Assembly (NCBI RefSeq): GCF_001949145.1
Contig: NW_019091377.1
Location: forward strand, 1,782,675 to 1,826,020
Reading direction: 5' to 3'
Origin: Acanthaster planci
Taxonomy: Eukaryota > Echinodermata > Asteroidea > Valvatida > Acanthasteridae
Length of the DNA: 43,346 nt
Positions 19,800 to 31,000 of this stretch are shown here, in pieces. The position numbers were made by a program, and so were the translations under genes. How positions within the stretch are numbered: position 1 is the stretch's first letter; every line of letters begins with the position of its first letter. The notes under the pieces were generated by a model. That model ran no database searches. It was given only the letters and a program-made list of their open reading frames with translations, and was not told the DNA's origin.

Positions 19800-22700
19800 A
19801 TGAATTTTTCAGCGAGTAACGACTACCGTGGAGATGGTAGAGTCATCCAAAACACCATAATTATGCAACACATTGATAAAGTTACCTTCCAACGTGGAGA
19901 CGAGGTTCTTGACGTGGGCTGTGGATCAGGAGAAGAGACTAAAACGATAGCAACAAAGGTTAAAAGTGCAACAGGTACACAAGGAAAGTCATAAGAACTT
20001 TGTTTTGAGTTGTTTACATGTGTCTGTCTGTCTGTGCTTTGTCTGTAATGTGCGAATTGATTCCCAAATAGGCTCTGTCCACAGAGGTGCACTGGGGAAG
20101 GGAAAGTTAGGGTTGGAATCATCTTAGAAATGAAAATATGTAACAGTTGCAATTCTGATCAACCATTATCAAAATAGTTGAAAAAACTGTACAATGAGGT
20201 CCCTTAGAATTTTCTTTATCTCCTCTAAAAGAAATAAAGAAAGTGACATATATACAGTAGGGGCCAGCCATTTAGACCCGTCAACAGATTGTTACACGTA
20301 CGTGTTATTGTAAATAATGCTCTGAAGAATAGTTCCCGTTCACAATTGCGCATTCATGGCACATGGATAAAATATTATCAAATATCAAAATCAACTTTCT
20401 GTGTCGTGGTGTTATCTGTTAAGGTGTCGATTCTTCGGAAGCAATGATAGCGACGGCTCAAGAAAACAACTCGGCATCCAACATTTGGTATCTTGTCTGG
20501 GATGCCAGGACCGTCGGCAACAACCCAGAATGGCGAGACAGATTTGATAAAGTTGTGAGTTTCTTCGTGCTTAACTGGATCCCGTCGGCAGAACAGCCTA
20601 AAGCGTTGGAGAGCATCTTGGCCTGCTTGAAAAAGGGAGGAGAGGGGTTGATTCTCACAGGCATTGATCGCAACAACCGCCACTTACTGGTGCATGCTTA
20701 TGCACACGCTAAGAACCATCCGAAGTGGGGTGTATACATGAAGGTAAATATAGTTTGTAGCCTTTTAAAATCTGTCACCAACATTGTTTCCAAATAACTT
20801 GTGTTGGTATCCAGACTATTTCTAGTTTTTGCTTACTTTTTATGTAATTCTGGTTGTTTAATTAAAGACTATTTGAGGGCATTTAGATTGACACCAAGTT
20901 GAAGGCAAATGCAAATAGTAATAATTGTGGTAATAATAATAGCAAGATTTATATAGCGCCATTCCGTCTAGATCACGGCGCTGTGCAACACAGGATAATG
21001 AAACTATACTGGAAAAGATGCTTTTTAAAGTGTTTTCTGAATGGTGACATTGTGTCCTGTAATCTAATGCTGGATGGTATTGTGTTCCATAGCTTTGGAC
21101 CAGCAATTATGAAGGCTTTATCCATGGAGGTTTTTCTAGATCTTGGGACAGAGAGGGGCGTGGCGTCATAACTGGATCGAAGACCAGGTCGGGATATATT
21201 GAGGTGTATGAGGTTGTGAAGGTATTTAGGAGATGTGCAATTAAGACATTTGAAGACGAGAAGAGCCATCTTGAATAATATTCTATTCCCGACGGGAAGC
21301 CAGTGAAGTTCGGTAAGTAATTCAGAAACTGATATACGCCAATCCGCCGTGAATATAATGCGTGCGACCTGGTTTTGTAGCCATTGAAGCCTATCAAGCT
21401 CCGACTCGTTGATGCCATGGGACAAAACTAATGCGCGGACTACATTGTGACAAGTTTCAAAATTCGTGAAATGTTACGAAGTTAGAAATGGATGCTGCGG
21501 TTGAGGTTTAGAACGTGAGTTGATATTGACATGGGTGAATGAAAATGGACCCCAAGACTGCAGACTGATTGCGGTGGTGGGATGATATTGCCCCCCCCCG
21601 TATTTTCAGAGTGAAATGAGGTGAATTGCAGAGACCGTGGTTGGAGGCCACTACCAGAAATTTGGTCTATGAGTCGTTGAATTTGAGCTTGTTGTTTGTC
21701 ATCCACACCTTCAGATTAACTGAAGTATGTAAATAGACAGTCTAGTAAGTGCAAATGTGATAGATTCCACTTCCTTGGGATTGAAGTTGCAATAGATTTG
21801 AGTGTCGTCAGCATATAGATGGAAACTAAGACCATGTTCCCGAATTATGGCTTGTGTAGAAAGTGAAGGCCAGGGACTCTAAACCTGATTTCCGGTATAA
21901 CAAGGTGCCATAGATACGCACACTGCAGGACTCCTGAGGTAACTGTGGAACCGGGATAGTGCTTTTCCAATCAGGCCAATGGACTTATTAAGCCTGTGTA
22001 GAAGGATCTGGCGATCTACAATATCGAAGACGGCACTCAAGTTAAGAAGAACTAGAAACACGCCTTTGGAGCCACCAATCGTCTGCATAATATCTTTTTT
22101 TAATGCTAGCTGTGCAGTTTCAGTGATCTAAACGCAGATTGTTAAGATTCTCACAGATTGTGGTCATCCATTTGCATTGCAATGCAAGAAGCAATAACCT
22201 TTTCAACGACCTTCGACAGAAAAGGTAAGTTAGACACCCGACGATAACTAGCTAGCTCTTGAGCGTCAAGCGACGGTTTCTTGGGAATAGGAGTGACAGT
22301 AGCGTGCTTCACTGAATCTGGAAAGCTACCTGTAGTAATAGATGTTCACAATATGGGTAATTATCGAAAGAAATGAGTCAGCGTTAGCCTTCAGAAGCCA
22401 AGTATGAATAATATCAAAACTGCATGATATATTGGCTGAAGATCTAAAATTTGTATGTATGTATGTATGTATGTATGTATGTATACGTTGTATATATATG
22501 CAGCTGATTTCAAACATTGATTGCATATTAATCAGCTTCTTGGGCCTGGGCCTAGTTCCATATTGGTGTAAAGTGACTCAAGGTTAAGCCCAAGACGATA
22601 CGCAGTTATATCAAAGCGCTTTATCGTGTCTATAACAAACAAACAGTGGGAAAGTTTACGGACTGATTATGTAGAGTCGAAAGAGTCAACCCAGGCAAAC

Positions 22701-23501
22701 ACTGGCATGATGGGCTGAAAGTTATGTCCCTCTTAACTATAGTACCGTGCATTTTACCAATACTCTCCTGGATATCTCTGTGTTGACATTGTGTATGATC
22801 GGCAGTTATGTTGACAATGTACATCGAACTGAGTTCCAATTGTGCGGAATTACCAGCCGAAAAGGCATTTCACTCACACCTTCTTGGGGAGTTTTTATGG
22901 AAACCAGGCATTTTGCAGGTTATTAGAGGAGTGTTTTTTTGCAGGACTACGTGTCACCATTGCGTTTGTGGTCACCATCCATCCCAGACACGGTTGAATG
23001 GTTAAAGGGGTATGGGTGTAGCAGCGTGCACTGTGAAATCGCAAGTCGGGATATATCTCTGTCGGAGCTGCAATTCAAATGTAGGTTTGCCACTTTGTTA
23101 ATTGTTATTTACATGTTTATTTACATGCTCCCTAGCCAGTTCCAAATTCATTGATGTATACACAATTATTTGTGGGTGTAGAGGACATGTATTTTCAGGT
23201 TCTCATTATAAATATGCTTTTACATTAAAAGGTTACAGTGCAACAATTTAAAGCAAGGTGTTGGTATTCACACACAAACTTTTCCAGCAAGCAGTATTGT
23301 GAAGAGTAAGTAATTCTTTTCTTTTATTTTCCAGTGGCTGCTAAGACTTTATTCGGGTATTTGAGTCTCATACCTTCAGAGGAACAGGAGACATTCCTTG
23401 ATGATATGTATCGTTGGGCTCTGTCGGTCTTTGCCGACGAAGCCTGGCCTGGACACGTAGTTTATGCTGGTCAGGCGATGGTTATACACGTCCGTAAATA
23501 A
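19800..23501 (+). CDS. JHAMT-like SAM-dependent methyltransferase, four coding exons, 265 aa
   Basis: Coding exons 19800-19974, 20424-20743, 22945-23080 and 23335-23501 join in phase (1, 0, 1) with GT-AG introns and give 265 codons plus stop, close to the usual 270-290 aa. Residues 36-44 (VLDVGCGSG) are the SAM-binding motif I. GVDSSEAMI (59-67) supplies the acidic residue after strand 2. FDKVVSFFVLNWI (99-111) matches the JHAMT-family motif that usually reads LHW; here it is LNW. The C-terminal exons encode DYVSPLRLWSPSIPDTVEWL and the final VVYAGQAMVIHVRK. Family knowledge: insect members methylate juvenile hormone acid or farnesoic acid using SAM; deuterostome relatives are commonly labelled JHAMT-like but their substrates are mostly unknown. 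The ATG has an acceptor 17 bases upstream, implying a non-coding first exon. Intron 2 holds an antisense LINE. The first downstream AATAAA (23646) lies in another LINE's tail. A general class-I methyltransferase with a different carboxylate substrate is the main alternative. Confidence 0.85.
20935..22450 (-). mobile_element. CR1/L2-type LINE remnant, antisense in methyltransferase intron 2
   Basis: Reading leftwards on the minus strand, broken frames give successive pieces of a non-LTR reverse transcriptase. These include FDIIHTWLLKANADSFLSII, ATVTPIPKKPSLDAQELASY followed by R-VSNLPFLSKVVEKV (22330-22180), and FLVLLNLSAVFDIVDRQILL (near 22050). The C-terminal part at 21425-20973 includes LDRLQWLQNQVARIIFTAD, ELHWLPVGNRILFKMALLVF and GPKLWNTIPSSIR. 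The 3' end is a GGCGCTATATAAATCTTGCT sequence followed by an ATT-type tail at about 20925-20945, the usual end of this LINE group. Frameshifts, stops and loss of the 5' half make it dead. Confidence 0.85.
22451..22486. repeat. (GTAT)n microsatellite
   Basis: About eight uninterrupted GTAT units at the 5' boundary of the LINE remnant, followed by TA-rich sequence. Confidence 0.9.
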
Positions 23502-23624
23502 TAGATGAACTTTGCATGCTATACCCCCCCCACGAATACACTGGCAGTCATCTTTTCGAAAGGACGCGCTGTTGCCAAGGAGATCTTTGATGTGGGTGGT
23601 GATAGGGAAACTACATTTAATGAT

Positions 23625-24135
23625 AATAATGATACAAATAATAATAATAAAAATCATTTATAGAGCGCCGGTATCCGCTGCGAACGGCGTTCATGGCGCT
23701 AATAAGCAAAGACATCCAATAATGATAATGAAGGAATATTAACCAAATGCCTGTCTATGCAAATATGATTTTAATCTGTCCTTGAATGTGTCAAGTGAGC
23801 TCGATTGTCTCACAGTTTCCGGTAAAGAGTTCCAAAGTTTGGGTGCTGCAATCCGAAAGCTTCTCTCCCCCCCAACGATGATATGCCTTAGTTTCCTTGA
23901 GTAGATTGTTTTGGCTGACTGCAAACCCCAATGACCTGGGGCATAGAACTAGACAAGATCACCTAAATAAGCTGGAGCATCACCCTGTAAGATCTTAAAG
24001 ATGATGAGACACAGTTTGTACTGGACTCGTTGTTGGATGGGAAGCCAGTGCAGGTCGGCTAACAAAGGTGTGATGTGGTCTGTTTTCCTTGTACGTGTGA
24101 TCATTCGTGTGAAGATCCTGCTAGGTGTTTCAAAT
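23625..24135 (-). mobile_element. 3' end of a second CR1/L2-type LINE
   Basis: The minus strand from 24130 reads RIFTRMITRTRKTDHITPLL, ADLHWLPIQQRVQYKLCLII and FKILQGDAPAYLGDLV, then a stop. It continues in the same frame to ERSFRIAAPKLWNSLPETVR and YLHRQAFG (ending 23739). This is the C-terminal tail of a LINE reverse transcriptase. A short 3' UTR with paired GCGC words and an (ATT)n tail ends near 23625. It begins about 125 bases past the methyltransferase stop, so that gene may terminate inside it. Confidence 0.85.
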
Positions 24136-25163
24136 GTCTAGTCTACCAGCTCCATAGCCCCTTCACGTGCGTCTTCTGGATTTGACAGGTGGAAATAAAT
24201 GTACAGCACAAGGAATCTTGTTGAGTTTAAGAAACTGAAGAAACAGACAAGCGAGTCTAGTCAAAAGGACAAACTCTATCAGCGACACAAATTCTTAGGT
24301 TGTGTAGGACTTCAGCTCTGTACTTGCGGACAGCAGGGAGAGTCCAGAAATGAAATCCATTGTGCAACTCGTTTGATTAAAAATAGACTAATTCTGGTAC
24401 TCTGTTGTCCCCAGTAGTTGGCGTTCAACTGATCCGTGTTGCAGTGTGTGGTCAAACACTCCTTGCACTGTTGAAACCGTGGAGTTTGAAGGTATCAGAG
24501 CTGCAGCAACTGATTGAAAATGTTTAAAATCTAGATGAGCTGGAGTAGAAGTGAAGTGCTCATTGTGATATATGAATCCTCGGTCACTTGCTGTGTCATG
24601 ATCACAAGAATTCAGGCTAAAAAAGTTATAGATGTCAATGCAGAGCAGTGTGTGGAGCTGTATCCAAGTGCGCTGCCCACATTCTACAAAATGTAGATGT
24701 GTAAAATATAAATGTTTAGAAGCTATTAAAGGAAACAAATCACAAAATCACGTTTTTGAAGAAATTCTGCCCTCGTCAAATAGAACAGGCCTTTACGTGT
24801 TAAGGCATTACGCGACTTATTAGACCCCTTTTTTGCAGAGCTGGTCACAAAATGTGCATCAGCATAAAAATTAGCAACGTCCAAAATATAGCTTAAAATT
24901 GCAAAACAAAAGCTTCAAATAAGGTTACATGTAATTGAAACCCAAAGGTGCAATTTCAAGGGTTTTATAAAATACTTCTATCTCATGGTCCCTCTTAAGA
25001 CAAGCCAAGCAGTATTTACTCCCATTTATAAATACCTTATAAGTCAGAGAGTCAAAGAAAGTCAATATATGATGGACTTCCAACGATTGTATTCTAGAAT
25101 TTTACTTTCATTTTCCAAAACACCCCCGTCCATTTATGGTATACTCCTTGTTCGAGGGTCCAG

Positions 25164-25233
25164 NNNNNNNNNNNNNNNNNNNNNNNNNNNNNNNNNNNNN
25201 NNNNNNNNNNNNNNNNNNNNNNNNNNNNNNNNN
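25164..25233. other. Assembly gap, 70 N
   Basis: A run of 70 N bases. Two apparent ORFs crossing it are artefacts of unknown bases. Confidence 1.
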
Positions 25234-27088
25234 GTCTGGTCACTCATCTTTCAATTTCTTTTCATTTTTTTGTAGGTTAACCAATTACATTTTTAATTAT
25301 TCACGAAACAAAATCACCCCCCAAAAAGTGATTTTTCCGAAGTCTGACTGCAGCCATTTTTCAAGTGGCAACCCTCAACTTTCTCGGACACTTAGGACCA
25401 TTTTTCAGCCGTAGTTTTTAGCCCTTCTGCCCTCATATGATAGCTCAAAGACCTAGGGAGTTGATCCTGGCAACGATTTACACAATCTCACCATTTTGGG
25501 GGCCAAGCAGTCTCCTTTTTCAAAACATACTGTGGGGGTACGTTTAATGCTAATGAGCTGGTCAAAAATTCTCACTTGAATAAGTGGTCTGCACCCTCAA
25601 GTAATTACTGGTCATCCAGCGCCCTGATGGCCTTGCACAGATTTTAGTGAAGGAAAAACGCCACACGGGGTCACAGCTAACGACGCACAGAGCCTTACGG
25701 GTACTTTATTTTTTGCCTGGCGCTTGAGCTCGCTCAATGCGTTACACATAGGCCTACATAAGCGGCGGTTACCAATTTGTTCTTCGTCTTTTTCTTCCCC
25801 ATTGTGGAAAATATTCTCACTACACTTTATTCGTTCACCCAAAATTGATCAAGGTAACCGATAATTTGAAATATATTGCCGAAAGACACGTAATGAGTAT
25901 TGAGTAATACTTAGTGAGAAGATAAATTACCACACTGTGATTGTACCAAGGCCATGTTTTTATCATATAGCTGACACTTTGCCTGTGCCAAAGCATTACC
26001 ATTAGCGACCAAAAAATAATTTAAATAATGCTTCGCTATTAAACAGGAACTGATAACCGGATAACCCGTAACGGGTCGTGCACAATGTAGCCAATCACAG
26101 AGCCCTGTTTTGGGTGATGGGTGACAAGCGAGGTGCAAGTACATGTAGTACAAAAGAATCTCCTAACATGGACGTGTACACAGACTCTTGACCGATCAGA
26201 ATCTGTTAAACTGTCTCGTATCCAGACGCGGGTGCATGATTTATACAGTGGGCATTAGCACTTCTCAGCGTGCATAATCAAATGTTGATACACTGTCAAG
26301 TTGTACGGTGTTGTATGGGGATACTTCTAAAGTATTTTATGGGCCATCGCTTAGCTAAAAATGTACTTACTACGTCTATCTTGTAACATGTAATAAATAC
26401 AGCTCCCAATAAAGATTAGCACCCTCTGCTTTATGGGTAACAGGAGTCCCCGTTATGACCAATTTATTGTAATGGCCTGTTGTTACTTGTTTCCTACAAC
26501 CAGTTGAAATACACTTCTCAAATGATAATAAAAATTGTAATAAAACAGTAATGAGATGAATAAGAATTGAAGCAGTGCTATTTGCATATCCACCTTATAA
26601 CTGACATTAGTTTGACTCACAAGGCACTACATCGTATCAACATAACCCCCAAAAGCTGATACGAATTAAATTTTACAAACTGTTCAATATGGCAATACAT
26701 GTACTTGCTTTTAATGACAAGGAAGTTAAAGGTTATATAAATAACAGGTTAATGGTTACATGAATAACATGCTACAACCTGAAAAACCAGCCAGAATGTG
26801 GGGCCAACCGCGCTGCCCCGTAGAAAAACAAAGAAACCTGAAGATTCAGGGACTCCTGCAGGGGAAATCAGAGTGCAGCAGGAAGAGGGAGGCGGTGGGA
26901 AAATTGTGAATAAAATGACCAGAATAGTTTCTAGATTAGCGTGAATGAAACTGCCCGAGCGCGGGGAGCATTGATGACGTTGTTGGACCACGGATTGTGC
27001 GAGCCAATCGGCTACAGGGATGATTTCATCGCTCCGCCCGTAAAAACGATTAAATGTTAATCGTGTATTTATGAATAACTAACTTTCA

Positions 27089-27126
27089 AGACCGGCTCAG
27101 GAGAATGGATGAGACTAATGCCCGAG
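27089..27126 (+). repeat. Dispersed repeat, second copy at 34138-34176
   Basis: GCTCAGGAGAATGGATGAGA and the following CTAATGCCCGAG recur with four or so changes at 34138-34176 in P450 intron 2. A GTCTTAAAC/GTTTAAGAC word lies beside each copy, on opposite sides, suggesting a rearranged small transposon. Confidence 0.5.
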
Positions 27127-27902
27127 TCGCTCGTTTAAGACCGGCAAAGCATACCCTTATTGAAAATTATGCTCAGTCAAACGAGACTCAATATTATCTT
27201 GCACTCGGTGGAAGTTTTATTGTCAATATCGCTGCACGTTTGGCTTCTACCCCATGCCCTGTGAACCATGACGCATAACCGTTGGAAACCCATATAGGTC
27301 ATGCTCTTCACAGTTGCAAGTCTAATACTGAATGCTTTTGAGTGGTGTCTCAAACTCAAAAGTCTTAACAAAAATTTGTTTCTCAAACAAAAGATATCTG
27401 ATCATACTTATGGCCCATCGATGCGAATGAATCAAAAAACACATTCTCATATTTAGTTAAGTTCAATCTTATATCCGCAATATCGGCAGAATTTAGAAAT
27501 GTTCACCCGCTACTAATTCGTACATTTTATAAAGATTCTTGTAAGATTCTGAAAGCTGCGCATTGTTTGCATGTCACGCCCTTAGACAAAGAATATTCGT
27601 AATTGTTTGGTTTCCTACAAGAACGTATATACAGCTCAAACTAATTTATCCGAGTATGCACAACTAACAACCAAAATGACTGACGTGAACTTTGATCTTT
27701 AACATTACTGTCTGGCTACACAAAGCAGGTCTGGTCCAACCTTGTACATATGTCACGTTTTTTAAGTCTCGGAACCTTTTACCCACTGAACAACACGAAT
27801 CTGTGTCAATAAGACTAAAGTCTGTGTGAATTAAAAGGGCATTCACTTTTAACACGGTTGCTTCCTGTTCCTGACAGCTGAAGGGTACATAGTTTGCATC
27901 GC

Positions 27903-27981
27903 ACAACATGAAGGTATATAAGTAGTATAATAAAGGGGGTCGCTTGGCACAATCTTGGATCCCCCATACGGCAACGAATAC
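27903..27981 (+). repeat. 78-bp direct repeat, upstream copy (P450 promoter/5' UTR)
   Basis: This stretch, ending about 40 bases before the P450 ATG, is about 90% identical to 28362-28440, which spans the end of exon 1 and the start of intron 1. Both contain AAAGGGGGTCGCTTGGCACA and end GCAACGAATA. Weaker similarity seems to extend some 40 bases further left of each copy. Confidence 0.9.
27915..27922 (+). promoter_or_regulatory. Putative TATA box of the P450 gene
   Basis: GGTATATAAGTAG, 106 bases before the ATG at 28021, is the only TATA-like element at a suitable distance. It lies inside the upstream copy of the 78-bp repeat; in the downstream copy the same bases (GGTATATTAG) form the exon 1 splice donor. 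Confidence 0.4.
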
Positions 27982-28020
27982 CTTTAAAAAGATTCTCCAC
28001 GATTCCAAGCCTTTACAGAA

Positions 28021-31000
28021 ATGGTTTTCAACGTGATTGGTGATGCTGCAAGCAGCCTCAACGTGCAGACTGTGCTCCTCTTTGTCGGTATTCTGTTGCT
28101 GACTCTCAGTCTCACCTGGATGCGCCATCCACGAAACCTACCCCCAGGCCCGCCAGCATGGCCGCTCATAGGTAACACTCGCGGCCTGAAGAAGGGCCCA
28201 ATACACCTAGTTCTGGCTGACTGGGCAAGGCAGTACGGGAGTATTATGAGCATTTGGATAGGATCTTGTTTAGTGATAGTTCTGAATGACATCGGTGCCG
28301 TCAAAGAAGCTCTGGTCAAGCAGGCAGACTGTTTTTCTGACCGCATAAAGACTGATGATCCACAACATAAAGGTATATTAGTAGTATAGTAAAGGGGGTC
28401 GCTTGGCACAATCTTGGATCCCCGTATACCGCAACGAATATTATTTCACATTTTTCACCAGTTCCGCTTCTCTCTCTTTCTCTCTCTCTCTATATATATA
28501 CACATATATACATATACATACATATACACATATATACATACATATGTACATATATATATATATACATATATGTACATATATACATATGTGTGTGTGGCGT
28601 GAGTGTATATGAGTTTGTTTCTGCATTCAATTGGGAACCTTGAACAATAGAGGACAATAAGGTACCCGATTGACAGAGGGTCCCCGATTGACAACTGTGT
28701 ACAAAACATATTGGTGGTCTTGTAAAAAAGTTTAAGTACAAACAAAAGAGGAACAATAGGGGGTCCCCAGTTGCAGGCAAATACACACTTTATTGTGTGT
28801 GTATATATATATATATTTATATGATGTCGGTTCATTTCAAGCACCAACGATGGTATGAATATTCAACCTCCTATACTGCAGTACACAACGTTTTAGGGAT
28901 GCAGATTACCAACCAAAAATTGCGGCGACGATCATGGGGTACAAAGGGAGCTTATGGTTGCAAAACAGGTGGTCGGTAGCAGGCGTGCGCTGCGCTCTGA
29001 TTATGGACATACCGGGCATGCCAGAAAGTGGTAATCGGCCAGATGTTATAGTTTTGGCAGTTCAAAGTCCTTCTGTGTCCTTCCTCCATGCTGATACTGC
29101 ATCTACTTGGAAATTCTGCAGGTCAAGCATTCTTCACGGAGGCTCTGTACTAGAAAAGTAGCCAGGTGCTGTTTATTAATACAAGTAAAGAATTTTCTAA
29201 GAGCTAACATGTGACCTCGAAGGAGGAAATTGGGTGTCTCCAGTTTGTTAGCCAAAACTAGGACCCGTCATTTTCATCCATCACGTGTAGGCCTGTCAAT
29301 GGATTGTGTATTTTAGGAATAGACTACACACATCCAGGTTTAAATATTTATTTTTTCCGCGACATTTAATGAACTTCTTGAAGCGAGGATGAAGCATCAC
29401 CGGGTTTTCATTGTCAAATGTTTTGTAGAAATGGTGTAGATTGTTTATCAGTCGTGCCATGGTGTGACAAAGTTAACAGTTATTTGGAACAACCTGGTTC
29501 TCTCTCCTTGGCAAGTAGGTATGCGATATGTCATTTGCTCTTGTAACGTGGAAGTACGGTATAGATGCACAACACATTATTACTGCCCTTTTATGTCTTT
29601 GACTGGAGATTGTACAATACATTTTTCAGTATGCATGCACTAATGGAATTTCTTCGTTAATGTTTCTTTGCGGGTTTGTGGTTTACACTTTCCTGTGCCA
29701 CCTTGCCACCGGCCTGGCCACGCTGCTTAATAATTCAGTTTAAAACTGCCAATAAAAGATAAAAGTCTTGTATTTAGCTTATGCATGTGTATTGTTTAAA
29801 AACTGTAGGCCGTACCTTCCGATTAGCATAAAGCCACTCTTAACCCAGGTGCATACCGTCGCCACATTTAGACAGAGCAAACATGCAGTCTCGTGAAAGC
29901 TTGACAAATGCAGCTCTGGCGTTCGTCGTGTGCTTGACACACACAATGGCAAACAACAGTTAAAAGGAACCATTTTGGAAAATGTAGGCCTTCTCAATTT
30001 CATGATCTTTTTGACAATTTTCCATGCGCATGACGTTCTAGCAATACCGCGCGTACTGTCGTCCCCATCGCCTTTTACCCACAATGCACCACGGTAAACA
30101 CAGCGTTATGTCATTATGTTTTAGGTGTACTGAAAAGTTCAAAAACATCTTTCTGACGAAACTGCCAAAAGATTTCCCACGATAGTTGTACCAAACTTTT
30201 GCGGCTACAGTATTTCCGTCTCTCTTAGATTTGAGGGCTAATTTTAGGAAAAATTTTATTTACCTGTATGGAAAAAAACGGGGCATTAACACAGAACATG
30301 AAATACGCTCTTCTGGATTTTCATAACTGTTACAATCTTAAATAATTGTCCCCTACTGCGATCTTTAAAAATATTTTTGAAAATTATGAGGTCTGTAACT
30401 CTTCAAAATTACTACAGGGAAGCATTTGTGCGACGAAAACACTTGATGCGTAGGCGTAAAATTCTTTCATAATTTAATACAGTCGGGAAAAGGTTGTAAT
30501 AATGGAGCATGTTAATAGAGAGGTTAAGTTAAGCGTTTTCCGAGAACGCGTACGTCAACGCGTGCTGGAAGATCCTTGCAGTGCGCGTTGCCGTTCAAGT
30601 GCGCGCAAAAGAGTTTAAGTTGCAAAGTTTTTGTTCTTCTACGTAATCTGCACGTTCAACTATGGCAGCAAATGTTGAAGAGATCCCGTATTTGATGAGC
30701 GAATATACTAATGCTGATGATGACGACTTAATTTTGTTGGATTATGCCTAAGAGTGAAAGTGCCAAGAGTTCTTTGCACAAAGCTTGACATGAGCATCAT
30801 GACACAGTGAATATGTAAGACTGTTCTGATTTACCTATGACCAAGTTAAACAGGTAGCTACTCCACTGGGAATCCCTCCTGAAATCACGTGTTACAATGT
30901 TGTTGCTGAGAAGATTGGCGTATCCAAAAAGGTTCGTTGAATATATAATTGAAAATTAAACTTTTTACAAAAAGATAGAGTATTCTAATTCAATGAGCCT

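Larger units (their letters stand above)
24170..27890. other. Gene-poor intergenic sequence with an assembly gap
   Basis: No supported gene. Minus-strand frames at 25612-25842, 25911-26153 and 26749-26991 lack motifs, signal peptides or splice partners. A ~40-base repeat unit (GGCTCAGGAGAATGGA, then GACTAATGCCC) at 27089-27126 recurs at 34138-34176 inside the P450 gene. Confidence 0.4.

Noticed and set aside
25136-25414. ORFs crossing the run of N.
   Set aside because: Their length depends on unknown bases.
27664-28409. Long minus-strand ORFs (154 and 141 aa) across the P450 start.
   Set aside because: They are antisense shadows of P450 exon 1 and its upstream region, with no motifs of their own.
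28403-28847. ORFs rich in Tyr, Ile, His and Thr on both strands.
   Set aside because: They are readings of TA/CATA microsatellite.
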